The position numbers and the translations under genes are program-made. From Candidatus Gastranaerophilales bacterium (GTDB lineage Bacteria > Cyanobacteriota > Vampirovibrionia > Gastranaerophilales > Gastranaerophilaceae), in assembly GCA_900767135.1 (NCBI GenBank), contig CAAFYU010000068.1, positions 1-33,528 of the forward strand: DNA of 33,528 bases, given 5' to 3'. A model generated the notes under the pieces. That model saw nothing but the letters and a program-made list of their open reading frames with translations. It was not told where the DNA came from and did not search any database. This document shows, in pieces, positions 32,157-33,528 of this stretch (positions are counted from its first letter, which is position 1; the number at the start of each line of letters is the position of its first letter).

Positions 32157-32209
32157 AATACAAATAAAATCATAAAGATTAATAATAAACTTATATTGAA
32201 ATTATCCAT
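32129..32209 (-). CDS. 26-residue hydrophobic peptide, candidate type I toxin
   Basis: The ATG at 32209 has the strong Shine-Dalgarno AAAGGAG 5 nt upstream. The peptide starts MDNFN, has one short membrane segment (ISLLLIFMILFVL), and ends with the polar KNGSNRIG, the build of membrane-acting type I toxins. Upstream, GACTC can pair with GAGTC of the ribosome site, enclosing TCGGG-TTGGTT-CCCGA, which would hide the start. Its 3' half overlaps a convergent small RNA. It matches no named family that I can recall. Confidence 0.5.
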   Translation of the reverse strand: MDNFNISLLLIFMILFVLKNGSNRIG

Positions 32210-32360
32210 ACTGACTCCTTTCTAGTCGGGAACCAACCCGAGAGTCTACATAATGTTGTAAGCGGGTTCCTTTTCGATAAGAGCATCTTTTACTCTGTGC
32301 CGAACATATAGTTCTGTACTAGCATATCATAAACAGATTTGAAGCAAAAAATTTGGACTA

Positions 32361-32399
32361 AAAAAAGCTGTAAAACTTTTTGTTTTAAACAGCTTTTTA
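32361..32399 (-). terminator. terminator of the gene at 32428
   Basis: AAAAAGCTGT pairs with ACAGCTTTTT, with a second inner pairing of AAAAC/GTTTT; reading leftward it ends in T7. It lies about 28 nt past the stop at 32428. Confidence 0.75.
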
Positions 32400-32427
32400 T
32401 AATTTCAACCACAAACATTAAATCCTA

Positions 32428-33213
32428 CTATTTATCTTTAAACATTGCGAGCAATGCTTCTTCTTTTGCTTGTAATTTTGTGTATTCGCCAGGATTTTTT
32501 CTAATATTCAAATATCTTTTTGCAGACAGAAGGTGTGAACGAGAAATTAACCCTTTAACATAAGCTGGAATTGTAATAAAACCACCACAAAGAATGGAAC
32601 CAAATTTTTTATCTTGCTTTTTGCTTAATGCCTCATGATTAATCATATGCTCAGCAACTGCAACCTTTATGCCTTTTAGATCATCTATATGTTTTGTAAC
32701 CTTATCTATACTTTTATCTGCAAACAAATAATCGCTTACATTTTTTGCATTACTATCGTAGTTGTCAATAAATTTTATTAATCTGCTTGTTTCTTCTGTC
32801 TTATGCTTTGCTCGAAGTTCATTCGGGAAATGCTCAGACAAAACATTTAACCAGTTTTTCATTATCTTAAATGGGTGTTTTAAAGTATTAATATCCCCTT
32901 CTGCATAATTTGCCAACTGTACTTGTTGAGACTTACCTCCTACCGTAAAAACACCTTTAATATCACGATATGAGCCATAAAGAGGGCCTTCTACATTAAG
33001 ACTATCATCAGCAAGCATTTTTTTTGCATTATTAAAAGTTCCAAATTTTCCAATTCTGAATAAAACCTCGTCTTTTGGAGTTCCTATTTCTTCTGCTTTT
33101 AAAGCAAGCTGTTTTAGTTCATTAACACTCAAATTCCAATGTTTTTTATTAACGCCACATAACGTTAATTTTGCCCCAAAAGCCGGATTTGAATTAGTTT
33201 TTTCAACTCGCAT
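32428..33213 (-). CDS. hypothetical protein, lineage-type with NPAFGAKL start
   Basis: A 261-residue soluble protein with no family that I recognise. The ATG at 33213 is chosen because GAAAGG lies 7 nt upstream and an extended -10 lies 38 nt upstream; the frame is open to 33339 but that part is AT-rich and lies before the promoter. The N-terminus, MRVEKTNSNPAFGAKLTL, carries the early F-G motif common to lineage-type proteins here. The rest is mainly helical, with a C-terminal basic/helical tail (KRYLNIRKNPGEYTKLQAKE). Monocistronic with its own terminator. Confidence 0.6.
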   Translation of the reverse strand: MRVEKTNSNPAFGAKLTLCGVNKKHWNLSVNELKQLALKAEEIGTPKDEVLFRIGKFGTFNNAKKMLADDSLNVEGPLYGSYRDIKGVFTVGGKSQQVQLANYAEGDINTLKHPFKIMKNWLNVLSEHFPNELRAKHKTEETSRLIKFIDNYDSNAKNVSDYLFADKSIDKVTKHIDDLKGIKVAVAEHMINHEALSKKQDKKFGSILCGGFITIPAYVKGLISRSHLLSAKRYLNIRKNPGEYTKLQAKEEALLAMFKDK

Positions 33214-33250
33214 ATTAAAACCTTTCGTATTAAGACACACATCTGCGACA

Positions 33251-33259
33251 ATTATAGCA
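33251..33259 (-). promoter_or_regulatory. extended -10 promoter of the gene at 32428-33213
   Basis: Reading leftward, TGCTATAAT is a TG-N-TATAAT extended -10. The predicted start near 33244 gives a leader of about 30 nt. No clear -35. Confidence 0.6.
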
Positions 33260-33366
33260 AAAATAAATAAATAAATCTTAAAACAATTAATTATTTTAAG
33301 ATTTATTAACTTAAATGTTTTATAAAGGGCAATTTGCAACTATCAAATTAAATAAGAATTTGACAT

Positions 33367-33395
33367 AAAAAAAGGAACGACTATCGTCCCCTTTT
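33367..33395 (-). terminator. terminator of the structured RNA at the window edge
   Basis: Reading leftward, AAAAGGGGACGA-TAG-TCGTTCC followed by T7 forms a stem with one imperfect position and a classic T run. Confidence 0.75.
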
Positions 33396-33528
33396 ATTTG
33401 GACATGAAAAGACTCGCTTGCATCGTAGGCGAACAAAATGAGCCGTACGAGGCAGGATACCCGAACGGGTAGAACTCCGATTGTTGCGAATACTGAGCAA
33501 CAATCCTGAGTGAGAGGCCTATGCACAA
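33367..33528 (-). ncRNA. structured RNA gene, unidentified, 5' end outside the window
   Basis: Upstream of the terminator (read leftward) is a GC-richer, stop-rich region with several good hairpins: GATTGTTGC/GCAACAATC (9 bp) at about 33479-33505, TACCC-GTTC-GGGTA at about 33459-33472, and GCC/GGC around TCGTAC. No convincing coding frame. I checked by eye for RNase P, SRP, tmRNA and 5S landmarks and found none; a 6S-like RNA remains possible. Confidence 0.5.

Noticed and set aside
32073..32299. Inverted-repeat-bounded insertion element around the small peptide ORF
   Set aside because: The inverted end motifs could be terminal repeats, but no target duplication is visible and their place in the transcripts fits mRNA end pairing better; kept only as an alternative.
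33440..33475. Cobalamin-riboswitch-like string GGCAGGATACC
   Set aside because: The core landmarks of that riboswitch (for example GCCACTG) are absent, and the terminator supports a leftward transcript.
33320..33526. Leftward 68-codon frame at the window edge
   Set aside because: It crosses the hairpins and terminator of the structured RNA and has no convincing ribosome site or protein-like composition.

Overview
The window looks like a chromosomal piece of a gut-associated, AT-rich, Gram-negative bacterium of the non-photosynthetic cyanobacterial sister lineage (Vampirovibrionia/'Melainabacteria', most like Gastranaerophilales). This is an inference from three traits: prepilins with the FTLAEVLITLGIIGVVAA type of start, many lineage-type hypothetical proteins with an early 'x-F-G/S' motif, and AT-rich spacers carrying dispersed palindromes. 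Housekeeping genes are ordinary; the accessory parts hold several unusual features.

Layout. 1-2020: start of a leftward gene, a periplasmic thioredoxin/CcdA pair, a palindromic repeat and a leftward hypothetical. 2114-5514: operon ribH-murQ-gpsA-ricT. 5530-6143: tRNA-Leu(CAG) with a tandem 122-bp repeat that copies its 5' end. 6220-8961: pgi and a prepilin gene with a very long repeat-built leader and a poly-G tract. 9058-15005: tripartite RND efflux operon (adaptor, pump, outer-membrane channel) with a palindrome between adaptor and pump. 15108-16528: two tandem prepilins. 16566-20955: cell-surface glycan operon (glf, two glycosyltransferases, cutA). 21106-27465: leftward lineage-specific genes, including a large FtsH-like AAA/M41 protein, two of them with poly-G tracts. 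27564-30423: tRNA-Arg(CCG), an LCP ligase and MgtE. 30500-31942: a DtxR/MntR-type regulator with its own operator-like site and a tiny upstream ORF, then a membrane protein. 32039-32299: a probable type I toxin-antitoxin-like locus. 32361-33528: another leftward hypothetical and a structured RNA cut by the window edge.

Most interesting points. (1) Three leftward genes carry runs of 9-10 G very early in the coding sequence, in a similar context (TC-G(9-10)-C). For the prepilin gene, a good promoter and an ATG lie just upstream, but at G9 that ATG runs into a stop after 18 codons; G8 or G11 would join it to the prepilin frame. This looks like an ON/OFF contingency switch, here OFF. (2) The 172-residue region before that prepilin's cleavage site is a mosaic of dispersed intergenic repeats that stay open in one frame. 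(3) The 26-residue hydrophobic peptide locus at 32129-32209 has a convergent small RNA over its 3' end and complementary 5' and 3' mRNA ends, the hallmarks of type I toxin systems. (4) Four leftward genes share a TAGCAAA-type element 57-67 nt before their start codons, possibly a separate promoter class.
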